NCBI GenBank assembly: GCA_021845595.1
Contig: JAJZVV010000015.1
Coordinates: 16,294 to 80,293 of the forward strand
Direction: 5' to 3'
Origin: Pseudomonadota bacterium
GTDB taxonomy: Bacteria; Pseudomonadota; Alphaproteobacteria; Acetobacterales; Acetobacteraceae
DNA: 64,000 nt
Part shown: piece by piece, positions 33,715 through 43,107 of the stretch
Position numbering within the stretch: the first letter of the stretch is position 1
Layout: the number at the start of each line of letters is the position of its first letter
Made by a program: the position numbers and the translations under genes
The notes under the pieces: model-generated
The model's input: the letters and a program-made list of their open reading frames with translations, nothing else
Told to the model about the DNA's origin: nothing
The model's database searches: none

Positions 33715-34496
33715 TCGCCGCCGACGCGGCGCTGCTCGCCGCGCTGCCGGACTGGGCCTTCGGCTTCGTGCTGGTGCTGGGGCGCGTCGGCGGCGCGATG
33801 ATGCTGCTGCCCGGCATCGGCGAGGCGGACCTGCCGGTGCGCATCCGCGCTGGCATGGCGCTGGCGCTGACCCTGCTGCTGCTCACCGTGGTGCTGCCGG
33901 ACGGGCCGCCGCGGCCAGAAGGCGCCTGGCAGGACGCCGCCGCGCTCGCCGCCGAGATCGCCACCGGCCTGTGGCTCGGCTGGCTCGCCCGGCTGGTGAT
34001 GTTCGCCCTGGAAATGGCGGCCGACTTTCTCTCGGTGATGATCGGGCTGACCAGCATCCTGCTGCCCAACCCCGGCGCCGGCGCGGCCAGTAGCGAGATG
34101 AGCCGCATCCTCGGCCTCGCCGCCACGGTGCTGGTGCTGGCCAGCGGGCTCTATGCCCAGCCGCTGACCGCGCTGGCCGGCAGCTACGCGCTGCTGCCGC
34201 TCGGCGGGCACGGGCTCTCCGGCGCCGATCTCGCCGAGACGGCGCTTCGCGGCCTCGGCCAGTCCTTCAGCCTGGCGCTGCGCCTGGCGGCGCCGTTCGT
34301 CTTCGCCGGTACCGTCTGGCAGCTCGCGCTCGCCGTGCTGTCGCGGCTGGTGCCGCGCCTGCAGGTCTATTTTCTCGCCCTGCCGGCGCAGGTGCTGGGC
34401 GGGCTGGCGCTGATCGCGACGCTCTCCACCGCGCTGCTGGCGGCGTGGCAGACGGCGGCGCAGCAGGGCTTCGCTTCGCTGCCGGGCGGCCCCTGA
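33711..34496 (+). CDS. fliR: Flagellar export apparatus protein FliR
   Basis: The 261-residue protein has six hydrophobic segments and FliR pieces such as LVLGRVGGAMMLLPGIGEADLPVRIRAGMALALTLLL and APFVFAGTVWQLALAVLSRLVPRLQVYFLALPAQ. It belongs to the export gate with FliP and FliQ. flhB follows after one base. Confidence 0.93.
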   Translation: MIAADAALLAALPDWAFGFVLVLGRVGGAMMLLPGIGEADLPVRIRAGMALALTLLLLTVVLPDGPPRPEGAWQDAAALAAEIATGLWLGWLARLVMFALEMAADFLSVMIGLTSILLPNPGAGAASSEMSRILGLAATVLVLASGLYAQPLTALAGSYALLPLGGHGLSGADLAETALRGLGQSFSLALRLAAPFVFAGTVWQLALAVLSRLVPRLQVYFLALPAQVLGGLALIATLSTALLAAWQTAAQQGFASLPGGP

Positions 34497-34497
34497 C

Positions 34498-35568
34498 ATG
34501 GCCGAAGGCACCGAGCCCGAGGACCGCACCGAAGCCGCCACGCCGCGCCGGCTGGAGCGGGCGCGCGAGGAGGGCCAGGTCCCGGTCTCGCGAGAGCTTC
34601 CCGCCCTGGTCGGGCTCGGCGGCTTCGCCCTGACGCTGATGCTGCTCGGCCCGGGCATGGGCGAGGCGCTGATGCGGCGCATGGCGGCGCTGCTCGCGGG
34701 CGCGGGCAGCGGTGCGACCAGCGGCGAGGCGCTGCACGAGGCGCTGGTCGCCGCCCTCGCCATGGCCGCCCCCTTCCTCGCCGTCGCCGTCGTCGGCGCC
34801 GTGGTGACGACGCTGCTGCAGACCGGGTTCCTGTTCCATGCCGGCGCCTGGCGGCTCGATCTCACCCGCCTCGACCCGATCTCCGGGTTCGGCCGGCTGT
34901 TCGGGCTCGACAACCTGGTGCAGACCGGCCTCTCGCTGGCCAAGATCCTGCTCGCCGGGTTCGCCTGCTGGCGCGTCCTCGGCCAGGACCTGCCCGGCCT
35001 CGCCGCCTCCATCCACTGGCCGGTGCCGGTGCTCGCCGCCCGCCTGGTGCGTGCCGGGCTCGCGGTGCTGCTGGCGATGCTCGGGGTGCAGGCGGCGATC
35101 GCGCTGTTCGACGTCGTCCGCGTGCGCGTTCAGCACATGCGGATGATGCGCATGAGCCGCGAGGATATCAAGCAGGAAACCAAAGAGAACGAGGGCGATC
35201 CTCATGTGAAGGGGAAGCTGCGCCAGCTGCGCCGGGCGCGCATGCGCAAGCGCATGATGGCGAAGGTCAAAACAGCAACGGTTGTGGTGACAAACCCTAC
35301 ACACTATGCGGTTGCATTGGCGTATGATCGCACCAAAGCCGCGGCGCCGCGGGTAGTGGCCAAAGGTGTCGATGAGGTCGCCGCCCGCATCCGCGCCGCC
35401 GCCGAGGAGAACCGCGTGCCGCTGATCGCCAATCCGCCCCTCGCCCGCGCGCTCTACCGCGTCGAGCTGGATGCCGAGATTCCGCCCGAGCACTACAAGG
35501 CGGTGGCGGAACTGATCGCCTATGTCTGGCGTCTCGCGGCGCGCGTCGGAGGCCGGCCGGCAGCATGA
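34498..35568 (+). CDS. flhB: Flagellar export switch protein FlhB
   Basis: The 356-residue protein starts with EDRTEAATPRRLERAREEGQVPVSRELPAL, has four helices and the autocleavage site N266-P267-T268-H269. FlhB sets substrate specificity of the flagellar export gate. Bases 35263-35335 around NPTH use unusually AT-rich codons (ACA, CCT, GTT, GCA, TTG) compared with the rest. Its stop overlaps the cckA ATG. Confidence 0.94.
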   Translation: MAEGTEPEDRTEAATPRRLERAREEGQVPVSRELPALVGLGGFALTLMLLGPGMGEALMRRMAALLAGAGSGATSGEALHEALVAALAMAAPFLAVAVVGAVVTTLLQTGFLFHAGAWRLDLTRLDPISGFGRLFGLDNLVQTGLSLAKILLAGFACWRVLGQDLPGLAASIHWPVPVLAARLVRAGLAVLLAMLGVQAAIALFDVVRVRVQHMRMMRMSREDIKQETKENEGDPHVKGKLRQLRRARMRKRMMAKVKTATVVVTNPTHYAVALAYDRTKAAAPRVVAKGVDEVAARIRAAAEENRVPLIANPPLARALYRVELDAEIPPEHYKAVAELIAYVWRLAARVGGRPAA

Positions 35569-37235
35569 TTGTCGCCGCCCTCGCCCTGCTCCTGCCCTGG
35601 CGGCGGCGGCCACGCCTGATCGACCGGCTCGCCCAGCCGCTGGACGATCTCGGCCAGGTTCTGTTCGAAGCGGCGAGCGACGGGGTGCTGACGCTGGACG
35701 GCGACGGCCGCATCGTGCGCGCCAACGCCACGCTGCGGCGCATGCTCGGCGAGACCGCCGACCTCGCCCCGGGCCGCCCGGCGGTGAGCCTGTTCGCCCG
35801 CGAGGAGCGCCAGGCGGTGGCCGATGCCATCGCCACCGCGCTGGACGGCACCCGGCCACCACGACGCTTCGTCAGCCGCTTCGACCTGCCGCCCTCGTCC
35901 GCGGGGTCGGAGCGGGACGCCGCGGTGGATGTCGCCGCCACGCCGCTGCGCGAGGCCGACGGCACGGTAAGCGGCGTGGTGCTGCGGCTCTCCGACGTGA
36001 CGGCGCTGAAGAGCCTGGAGGCGCAGCTCGCGCACGGCCAGAAGCTCGCCGCCGTCGGCCAGCTCGCCGGCGGCATCGCGCATGATTTCAACAATCTGCT
36101 GACGGCCGTGATCGGCGCGGCGGACCTCGTACTGGCGCGCGAGGCGCTGGACGAGACCACCGCCGCCGATGTCGGCCAGATCCGCCGCAGCGCCGAGCGG
36201 GGCGCGGCGCTGGTGCGCCAGCTGCTCGCCTTCAGCCGCCAGCAGACGCTGAAGCCGCGCGTGGTGGCGGTGAACGAGGCCATCGGCGATCTTTCGGACC
36301 TGCTGCGTCGGCTGCTCGGCGCCAAGGTGAAGCTGGTGCTGGACCTCGAAACGCCGGGGCGCAGCGTGCGGGTGGACCCGAGCCAGCTCGACCAGGTGCT
36401 GATCAACCTCGCCGTCAACGCCCGCGACGCCATGCCGGACGGCGGCACGCTGACGCTGCGCAGCGGCCGGCTGACCCTGTTCCGCCCGCTCACGCGCGGC
36501 GAGGAAGTGATCCCGCCCGGGCGCTACGTGATGATCGAGGTCGCCGATACCGGTGTCGGCATCCCCAAGGAGGTGCTGGGGCGGATTTTCGACCCGTTCT
36601 TCACCACCAAGCGCGAGCGCGGCGGCACCGGCCTCGGCCTGTCCATGGTCCACGGCATCGTCCGCCAGTCCGAAGGGTTCCTGGCGGTGGAGAGCGAGCC
36701 GGGCAAGGGCACGCTGATGCGGCTCTATCTGCCGCGCTGCGACGCGCCGGCGCCGGCGCGCGAGCCGGCCACTGCCAAACCGCCGCCGCCGGAACAAACC
36801 AGCCTGCCACTCGCCCACCCCGCGCCTGCGTTCGGCGAGGCAGCGGCGGGGCGCCGCGTCGTGCTCGTCGTCGATGACGAGGAGCCGGTGCTGCGCCTGG
36901 CGACGCGCTATCTCACCCAGCGCGGCTGGACCGTGCTCGCCGCCGAGTCCGGCGACGCCGCGCTGGCCCTGATGGAGCAGGCCGGCGACGTGCGGCTGAC
37001 GGCGATGGTGACGGACGTGGTGATGCCCGGGCTCGATGGCCCCGCCCTGGTGCGGCGCATGCGCGAGCGCCAGCCCGGCCTGCCCTCGATCCTCGCCTCC
37101 GGCTACGCCGAGGAAGCCGTCCGCCGCGACCTCGCCGAGGCGGACACGCTGTTCCTGGCCAAGCCCTACACGCTGAAGGAGCTGGCCACGATGCTCGACC
37201 AGGTCGTCGCCCGGGAACCGGCGCCCGCGCACTGA
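35565..37235 (+). CDS. cckA: CckA-type hybrid histidine kinase
   Basis: The 556-residue protein has a short hydrophobic N-terminus, a PAS-like domain (about 28-150), HisKA with H173 (GIAHDFNNLLTAVIG), HATPase (NARDAMPDGG, ADTGVGIP, TGLGLSMVHG) and a receiver with D484 (VTDVVMPG). This is CckA, which phosphorylates CtrA through ChpT. It is shorter at the N-terminus than Caulobacter CckA. Translational coupling to flhB is notable. Confidence 0.92.
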   Translation: MIVAALALLLPWRRRPRLIDRLAQPLDDLGQVLFEAASDGVLTLDGDGRIVRANATLRRMLGETADLAPGRPAVSLFAREERQAVADAIATALDGTRPPRRFVSRFDLPPSSAGSERDAAVDVAATPLREADGTVSGVVLRLSDVTALKSLEAQLAHGQKLAAVGQLAGGIAHDFNNLLTAVIGAADLVLAREALDETTAADVGQIRRSAERGAALVRQLLAFSRQQTLKPRVVAVNEAIGDLSDLLRRLLGAKVKLVLDLETPGRSVRVDPSQLDQVLINLAVNARDAMPDGGTLTLRSGRLTLFRPLTRGEEVIPPGRYVMIEVADTGVGIPKEVLGRIFDPFFTTKRERGGTGLGLSMVHGIVRQSEGFLAVESEPGKGTLMRLYLPRCDAPAPAREPATAKPPPPEQTSLPLAHPAPAFGEAAAGRRVVLVVDDEEPVLRLATRYLTQRGWTVLAAESGDAALALMEQAGDVRLTAMVTDVVMPGLDGPALVRRMRERQPGLPSILASGYAEEAVRRDLAEADTLFLAKPYTLKELATMLDQVVAREPAPAH

Positions 37236-37656
37236 TCCGGGCGCCCGACCGGCCCTGCCGTCCGGTCGGCGGTCATCGCGGCAGCAGGCTATGCGGCTGT
37301 TATGGTCTGCCAAGCGGCAGGGGAACGGTGAAATTCATCCACCCTGTCGAGGCCCGCGCCTCAGCGCCGCGGCAGGGAACCGGACTGGACATGCCGCCGC
37401 ACGCCGACCGACCGGCATTCCGCCAGATTTGCAGTCTGCCGGACCTCGAGGCCAGGGCTGCATTAGGTCGTTGCCGAGCAGATCCGACAGATGATAGCGA
37501 GTCATCCGGCCGGAGACCCGGTCTTCCGGCAAGATGTCCGTGGAGCGCCAAGGGCACCGCAGGGCTCCGGGGCGGCACGTACGTGATTTCGCGAACGAAC
37601 GAGCCTCAGAAGGGCCGCGCCAGGCACGGACAACCGAGCATCAGGGGAGGGTCAGA
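37236..37656 (+). other. 421-base gap after cckA with a terminator-like hairpin
   Basis: The gap holds one clear structure: CCGACCGG/CCGGTCGG (37245-37252 and 37262-37269), about 10 bases after the cckA stop, without a T run; it may end the flagellar-cckA transcript. The rest has no coding signal that I can support. GGGAGGG at its end serves the next gene. Confidence 0.5.
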
Positions 37657-38004
37657 ATGAGCGATCACATCGACGCCAAGGAATTTCTCAAGATCAAACA
37701 GAATTTCGCGGTGTTGGAAAAGGCGGAAGACGCGGTCGAGGCGGCGCTGAAGCGCGATGATTTTTCGAAACTGAAGGAGGCCTGCCAGGTCTGGACGAGC
37801 GCCGCGGCGAAGCTCGGCGGGGGCGGGCGAATTGCCGACCTCAAAAACGCGTTCACGGCCCTGGAACAATCGGAAAAGGCCATCAAGAGCGCGATGGCGA
37901 CCAACGACCTGGGGAGGCTGACGGCCGCGTGCCACGGCAACCGCCAGGTAGCCCAGGTCTTCGGGAGAGCCCTCGACGCCGTGAAGCAGAAATTCCACCT
38001 CTAG
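37657..38004 (+). CDS. Small helical hypothetical protein
   Basis: This 115-residue protein is not recognised. It is highly charged and predicted all helical, with KIKQNFAVLEKAEDAVEAALKRDDFSKLKEACQVW and a similar later segment FTALEQSEKAIKSAMATNDLGRLTAACH, which look like two copies of a helical hairpin. It has no signal peptide. The ATG has GGGAGGG upstream. GC is lower than in neighbours, suggesting a recent acquisition or an orphan gene. Confidence 0.65.
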   Translation: MSDHIDAKEFLKIKQNFAVLEKAEDAVEAALKRDDFSKLKEACQVWTSAAAKLGGGGRIADLKNAFTALEQSEKAIKSAMATNDLGRLTAACHGNRQVAQVFGRALDAVKQKFHL

Positions 38005-38060
38005 AGCGCGAACGCCCGGCCGGATGGGGCCATCCGGTCGGGCGGCGCTCCGGCGGCGCG

Positions 38061-39011
38061 TCAGCGGGCACGGATCGCCGCCGGCTGCACGAACATCTGC
38101 TGCGTCGCGTAGGAGAGCCAGACGCGCTGATGCGCGAGATAGTCCGCGCCCAGCGTGATGTCCCCGGTCGGCAGCGCATAGTCGCCGACCGGGATGATGA
38201 CGTGGCGGAGATGCTGCGGCCCGATCACCATTTCCGCGAACACATGGCGGTGCACGGCGATGGCGACGCCGGCGGCGCCGCTGATGCGCCCGGTCGGGTC
38301 GCGCGCCAGCGCCGCCGCGCCGACGCCGAGCCGCGTCGCCGTCGCCGTCGGCATGCCGCTGATCGCCGCGCCCCAGTCCACCATCGCCGCCAGCGTCTGC
38401 CCGTCCACCGTCACCGGGACGGTGACGAAATGCCCGCGCCGGACGCTGAGCGGCAGGGCGAAGCCGTTGCCGCTGATCGGTGCCTCCCACGACGTGCCCC
38501 AGGGTTGCAGCGGCCCGGTGCAGTCATGCACCCGGTAGAGTCCGAACCGTCCGTGCGGGACGTCGCTCTCGACGTCGAAATCGGCGAGCAGGTCGGTGCC
38601 GATGGCGCCCGCCACCGGCAGCCCGTCCACCTCGCCCAGGGTCGCGATCGCCACCGCGACCGGATGCGCCGTCATCACCACCTGGCCGAGGCGCAGCGAC
38701 GTCATCCAGACATTGCGGCTCTGCCGCTCGCCGTCGATCGCCGTGGTGGTGGTGACGCGCTCCGCCACCGCGCGCATGCGCAGCCGCTCGGCCGCCGCCT
38801 CGCTGACGACGGTGGCGCTGGCGCCGGTATCGACCAGCATCCACACCGGCTGGTCGTTGAGCTGCGCCGGCACGAGCAGGTGCGCGTTGACGAAGCGCAG
38901 CTTCACGTCCGCCGCCGTCTCCACCGCGCAGCCGGAGGGGGTGGCGCTGCACGCGCCGAGCGCCAGCGCCAGCGCCAGCGCCAGCGCGGGCACGAATCCC
39001 CTGGTCGGCAT
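38061..39011 (-). CDS. Retropepsin-like aspartic protease lipoprotein with two domains
   Basis: The 316-residue protein has a lipoprotein signal (ALALALGAC, Cys 21). The first retropepsin-like domain carries the active-site motif LVDTGASATVVS. A second related domain has MVDWGAAISGMP at the matching place, so Thr is replaced by Trp. The two copies could form an intramolecular dimer with one true catalytic Asp-Thr-Gly. Substrate is unknown. Confidence 0.8.
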   Translation of the reverse strand: MPTRGFVPALALALALALGACSATPSGCAVETAADVKLRFVNAHLLVPAQLNDQPVWMLVDTGASATVVSEAAAERLRMRAVAERVTTTTAIDGERQSRNVWMTSLRLGQVVMTAHPVAVAIATLGEVDGLPVAGAIGTDLLADFDVESDVPHGRFGLYRVHDCTGPLQPWGTSWEAPISGNGFALPLSVRRGHFVTVPVTVDGQTLAAMVDWGAAISGMPTATATRLGVGAAALARDPTGRISGAAGVAIAVHRHVFAEMVIGPQHLRHVIIPVGDYALPTGDITLGADYLAHQRVWLSYATQQMFVQPAAIRAR

Positions 39012-39022
39012 GCGTCGGGCCC

Positions 39023-39451
39023 CTACCGCAGCGCCGCGACGACGACGCTGAGCAGACCGAGCGCCAGATTGACCGTCACCAGCCGGCGGATCTGCGCCAG
39101 CGCCACCGCGTCGTCGGCGGCGCGGAACCGCCGCCAGGGGCCGACGGCGATGGCCACGAACAGGCCCGCCATCACCAGCCCGATCAGGTTCATCGCGTTG
39201 ATGTTCCAGGCCAGCCCGGCGAACCCGCCATAGACCATGAAAATCATCGCGTAGCCGGTGAGGATCATCACCGGCATGACGTGCCAGACGAGGCGGAAGA
39301 AGCGGCGGAACACTTCGCGGTGCAGCCCCATGCGCTGGGCCGGGTCGACCGCCGCGAGGCTCGGGCGCAGCACCAGCAGGGCGAAGCCCATGCCGCCGAC
39401 CCAGAGCACGGCGCCGAGCAGATGCAGCGCCAGCATGAGATCAGCGAGCAT
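39023..39451 (-). CDS. CopD-like membrane protein
   Basis: The 142-residue protein has four hydrophobic segments and starts MLADLMLALHLLGAVLWVGGMGFALLVLRP, like the CopD/DUF family with a conserved His and WVGG. Copper transport is possible but not shown. Its start overlaps the ParA-like gene by 11 bases. Confidence 0.7.
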   Translation of the reverse strand: MLADLMLALHLLGAVLWVGGMGFALLVLRPSLAAVDPAQRMGLHREVFRRFFRLVWHVMPVMILTGYAMIFMVYGGFAGLAWNINAMNLIGLVMAGLFVAIAVGPWRRFRAADDAVALAQIRRLVTVNLALGLLSVVVAALR

Positions 39452-40076
39452 CGGCTACCTCCTCGATCGCGGCGAGCAGCGCCCGCACTTCGGTTGCCGC
39501 CGCCGACCGCGGCGCCGCCTCGGTCACGCCCAGCCCGGCGGCGAAGGCGCTGGCGAACGCCGCCCGGTTGCCGAGCGCGGTGGCGAAGGCAGCGAGGCCG
39601 CGCTTGCCGATCTCGGCGGCGACGCTCTCGCCCAGCCGCGACTGCGCCGGCACGCGGTTGAGCACGATGCGCGCGGCGCGCTTCTCGGCCGCGGCGAGCG
39701 CCAGCGTGCCCTCCGCGGCCCAGAGATCGAGCGGGCTCGGCTGCACCGGCACCAGCACCAGCCGGGCGCTGCGCACGGCGAGGCGGGCATCGGTATCGAT
39801 CTGCGGCGGGCTGTCGATCACCACGACGTCGTGGGTGCGCGCCAGGCGCTCCAGCTCGGCGGCGAGCCGCCAGCCGGCGATTTCGGCGAGGGTGATCGCC
39901 GGGACGTCGCGTCCGCCGGCGGCACGCAAACCGTGCCAGCGGGCCAGGCTGCGCTGCGGGTCGATGTCGAGCAAGGCGACGCGCTGCGTCGCCGCCAGCG
40001 CGGCGGCGAGGTTGGCGGCGAGCGTGGTCTTGCCCGCCCCGCCCTTCTGCTGGGCCACCGTGTAGATCACCGCCAT
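39441..40076 (-). CDS. ParA-family ATPase
   Basis: The 211-residue protein starts MAVIYTVAQQKGGAGKTTLAANLA (deviant Walker A KGGAGKTT), then DIDPQRSLARW and VVIDSPPQIDT. Such small ParA ATPases position chromosomes, plasmids or protein clusters. No ParB lies beside it, and it pairs with a CopD-like gene, so its cargo is unknown. GGAG precedes the ATG at 40076. Confidence 0.87.
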   Translation of the reverse strand: MAVIYTVAQQKGGAGKTTLAANLAAALAATQRVALLDIDPQRSLARWHGLRAAGGRDVPAITLAEIAGWRLAAELERLARTHDVVVIDSPPQIDTDARLAVRSARLVLVPVQPSPLDLWAAEGTLALAAAEKRAARIVLNRVPAQSRLGESVAAEIGKRGLAAFATALGNRAAFASAFAAGLGVTEAAPRSAAATEVRALLAAIEEVADAR

Positions 40077-40172
40077 CGGCGCGACTCCGCGTTGCCACGG
40101 GAGTCTAGCCCAAGGCGCGGAATTGCGCGCGGCCCGCTCGCCTTCGGCCGCGGCCGCTGGCACTCTCGCGCC

Positions 40173-41630
40173 ATGCTGCTCGCCGCCGCCGTGCTGCCAC
40201 GCCCGCTGCCGCCCTCCGAACTGCTCGCGCCGGGCGAGATGGCGCGCGCCGATGCCGCCGCCATCGCCGCCGGCGTGCCCGGCCTCACGCTGATGGAACA
40301 TGCCGGCCGGGCGGTGGCCCGCGCCGCGCAGCGCGCCTTCGCCCCGTGCCGGACGCTGGTGCTGTGCGGCCCGGGCAACAATGGCGGCGACGGGTATGTG
40401 GCGGCGCGGCGGCTGGCCGAGCAGGGTTGGCCGGTCACGCTCGCCGCGCTGGCGCCACCCGCGCCGCGGACCGACGCCGCCGCCGCGGCGGCGCGCTGGC
40501 GCGGGCCGGTGGGCGCGTTCGACCCCGCCGCGGCGGCGCGGGCCGAGTTGGTCATCGACGCGGTGTTCGGCGCCGGCCTCTCGCGCGATCTCGACGGGCT
40601 CGCCGCCGCGACGCTCGCCGCCGCCCGCCGCGTGCTGGCGATCGACGTGCCGAGCGGGGTGGACGGAGCCTCCGGCGTGGTGCGCGGCTTCGCGCCGGCC
40701 GCGGCACTCACCGTCACCTTCTTCCGCCTCAAGCCCGGCCACCTGCTGCTGCCCGGGCGCGAGCGCTGCGGCGCGACGGTGCTGGCGCCGATCGGCCTGC
40801 CCGAGACGGTGCTGGAGACCATCCGGCCGACGAGCTTCCTCAACCGTCCCGGCCTCTGGCGCCTGCCGGGACGCGCCGCGGCGGCGCACAAATACAGCGC
40901 CGGGGCGGTGACCGTGCTGGCCGGAGCGGACATGACCGGCGCGGCGCGGCTGGCCGCGGCGGCGGCGCGGCGCGCCGGGGCCGGGCTGGTCACCATCGCG
41001 GCCGCGCGCGGGCGCGGCGACGTGCTCCGCGCCGGCGAGCCGGGCGTGATCGTCACCGAGGCGACGCTGGCCGACCTCGCCGCCGATCCGCGGCGCAGCG
41101 TGTTCGTCTGCGGTCCCGGACTGGGGATCGCGGCGGCGCAGGCGGCGCTGCCGGTGCTGCTGGCCGCGGGCGGTGCCGTCGTCGCCGACGCCGATGCGCT
41201 CACCGCCTGCGCCGGCCGCCCCGAGGCCCTGCGCGGCGCCGCGGTGCTGACCCCGCACGCCGGCGAGTTCGCCCGGCTGTTCGGCCCGCTCCAGGGCGAC
41301 CGCCTCGCCGCCGCGCGCGCCGCCGCGGCGCGGACCGGCGCGGTGGTGGTGCTGAAGGGCTCGGACAGCGTCATCGCCGCGCCCGACGGGCGGGCGGCGA
41401 TCAACGCCTGCGCCCCGCCGAGCCTCGCCACCGCCGGCACCGGCGACGTGCTCGCCGGCGTCATCGCCGCGCTGCTCGCCGCCGGCATGGACCACTTCGC
41501 CGCCGCCGCCGCCGCCGTCTGGCTGCACGGCCGCGCCGCCGCGCTGGCCGGGCGGGGACCCGGGCTGATCGCGGAGGATCTGCTCGCCGCCCTGCCGGCG
41601 GCGCGGGCGGAGGCGGTCCGCGCCGGCTGA
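40173..41630 (+). CDS. nnr: Bifunctional NAD(P)HX epimerase/dehydratase
   Basis: The 485-residue protein joins two repair enzymes. The N-terminal epimerase (about 10-215) has LCGPGNNGGDGYVAARRL and IDVPSGVDGASG; the C-terminal ADP/ATP-dependent dehydratase has LTPHAGEFARLFG and ATAGTGDVLAGVIAALL. It restores NAD(P)H from its hydrated form. The ATG at 40173 lies 96 bases from the divergent parA start. Confidence 0.93.
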   Translation: MLLAAAVLPRPLPPSELLAPGEMARADAAAIAAGVPGLTLMEHAGRAVARAAQRAFAPCRTLVLCGPGNNGGDGYVAARRLAEQGWPVTLAALAPPAPRTDAAAAAARWRGPVGAFDPAAAARAELVIDAVFGAGLSRDLDGLAAATLAAARRVLAIDVPSGVDGASGVVRGFAPAAALTVTFFRLKPGHLLLPGRERCGATVLAPIGLPETVLETIRPTSFLNRPGLWRLPGRAAAAHKYSAGAVTVLAGADMTGAARLAAAAARRAGAGLVTIAAARGRGDVLRAGEPGVIVTEATLADLAADPRRSVFVCGPGLGIAAAQAALPVLLAAGGAVVADADALTACAGRPEALRGAAVLTPHAGEFARLFGPLQGDRLAAARAAAARTGAVVVLKGSDSVIAAPDGRAAINACAPPSLATAGTGDVLAGVIAALLAAGMDHFAAAAAAVWLHGRAAALAGRGPGLIAEDLLAALPAARAEAVRAG

Positions 41631-41718
41631 GCGCGGACCGGTTTCCGTGTATCATGGCCATGGATCGGGGCCGCAGATCATGGCCGCGGATCAGGGCCGA
41701 TCACCGACGAGGCTGACG

Positions 41719-43107
41719 ATGAACGAGATTGCCGCTCCCACCGGGCTGTTCGACCGCGCCATCAAGCGCATCACCGGCGTCTGGCGCGATATGGCCGCCA
41801 GCGTCGCGCGCGAGGACGACGACAGTATCGAGGCGCAGATGAACGCCTGCCTCGCCGGCCGCGGCGGCGAGGTCAGCGCGCGCAACCGCGCCGCCAAGCT
41901 GGCCGAGACCTATCTCCGCCTCGATGACGCCGGGCAGCGCCAGTTCCTCGCCACGCTGGCCGGGTTCGACGCCGATCCGCAGGCGGTGGCGCGGGGCTTC
42001 GAGACGCTGCAGGCCGCCGCCGACCCCGCCGCGCGCGCCGCCGCGCAGGCCACGCTGCGCCGTTTGCTCGAACCGCCGCGCACGCGCCTGCTGACCCAGT
42101 TCACCACCATCCCCGACGGCATGAAGTTCCTCGTCGACCTGCGCGCGACGCTGCTCGGCCTCACCCGCGGCGATCCGCATCTCGCCGCGCTGGAGGCGGA
42201 TCTGCGCGGGCTGCTGGCCAACTGGTTCGATGTCGGCTTCCTCGAACTGCGCCGCATCGACTGGTCGAGCCCTGCCCTGCTGCTCGAGCGCCTGGTCGGC
42301 TACGAGGCGGTGCACGAGATCCGTTCGTGGCGCGACCTCAAGAACCGGCTCGATTCCGATCGCCGCTGCTACGCCTTCTTCCATCCGCGCATGCCCGACG
42401 AACCGCTGATCTTCGTCGAGGTGGCGCTGGTGCAGGGGCTGGCCGGCAGCGTGCAGCGCCTGCTCGACGAGAAAGCGCCGCTGCTCGACCCCGGCGCGGC
42501 GGACACCGCCATTTTCTACTCGATCAGCAACTGCCAGCGCGGGCTTTCGGGCATCAGTTTCGGCAATTTCCTGATCAAGCGCGTGGTCGCTCTGCTATCG
42601 GCCGAATTCCGCAACATCAAGACGTTCTCCACGCTTTCGCCGATGCCCGGGTTCCGCGCCTGGCTGGAGGCGCGCCTTGGCGAGGCGGCGCCGGGGAACT
42701 TCTCCGAGGAGGAGGAAGCGGCGCTGCGGGCGGTCGCGCCGGGCGAGGCGCCGACGGCCGAGGCGGCGCTGACGGCCATCCTGCACACGCGCGGCTGGTT
42801 CCGCGACCAGGCACGGCTGCGCACGGTGGAACCGGTACTGCTGCGCCTCGCTGCGCAGTATCTGCTGCGCGAAAGCCGCGGCAAGCGCGCGCTCGACCCG
42901 GTGGCGCATTTCCACCTCGCCAACGGCGCCCGGCTCGAACGGATCAACCCGCTTGGCGATACGTCCGAGAAAGGCGTGAAGGAGAGCGCGACGCTGATGG
43001 TGAACTATCTGTACGATCCGGCGAAGATCGAGGAATATCACGAGGACTACGCCGGCGACGGCCGCCGCCACACGTCGAGCACGGTGCGCCGGCTGCTGCG
43101 CGGGTAG
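41719..43107 (+). CDS. Malonyl-CoA decarboxylase
   Basis: The 462-residue protein has the C-terminal signature DPVAHFHLANGARLERINPLGDTSEKG and a conserved SPMPGFRAWL segment (near residue 306), with NYLYDP near the end. It converts malonyl-CoA to acetyl-CoA. The ATG at 41719 has GAGG upstream. Its TAG stop is the first three bases of palindromic element B, so the element abuts the gene exactly. Confidence 0.9.
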   Translation: MNEIAAPTGLFDRAIKRITGVWRDMAASVAREDDDSIEAQMNACLAGRGGEVSARNRAAKLAETYLRLDDAGQRQFLATLAGFDADPQAVARGFETLQAAADPAARAAAQATLRRLLEPPRTRLLTQFTTIPDGMKFLVDLRATLLGLTRGDPHLAALEADLRGLLANWFDVGFLELRRIDWSSPALLLERLVGYEAVHEIRSWRDLKNRLDSDRRCYAFFHPRMPDEPLIFVEVALVQGLAGSVQRLLDEKAPLLDPGAADTAIFYSISNCQRGLSGISFGNFLIKRVVALLSAEFRNIKTFSTLSPMPGFRAWLEARLGEAAPGNFSEEEEAALRAVAPGEAPTAEAALTAILHTRGWFRDQARLRTVEPVLLRLAAQYLLRESRGKRALDPVAHFHLANGARLERINPLGDTSEKGVKESATLMVNYLYDPAKIEEYHEDYAGDGRRHTSSTVRRLLRG

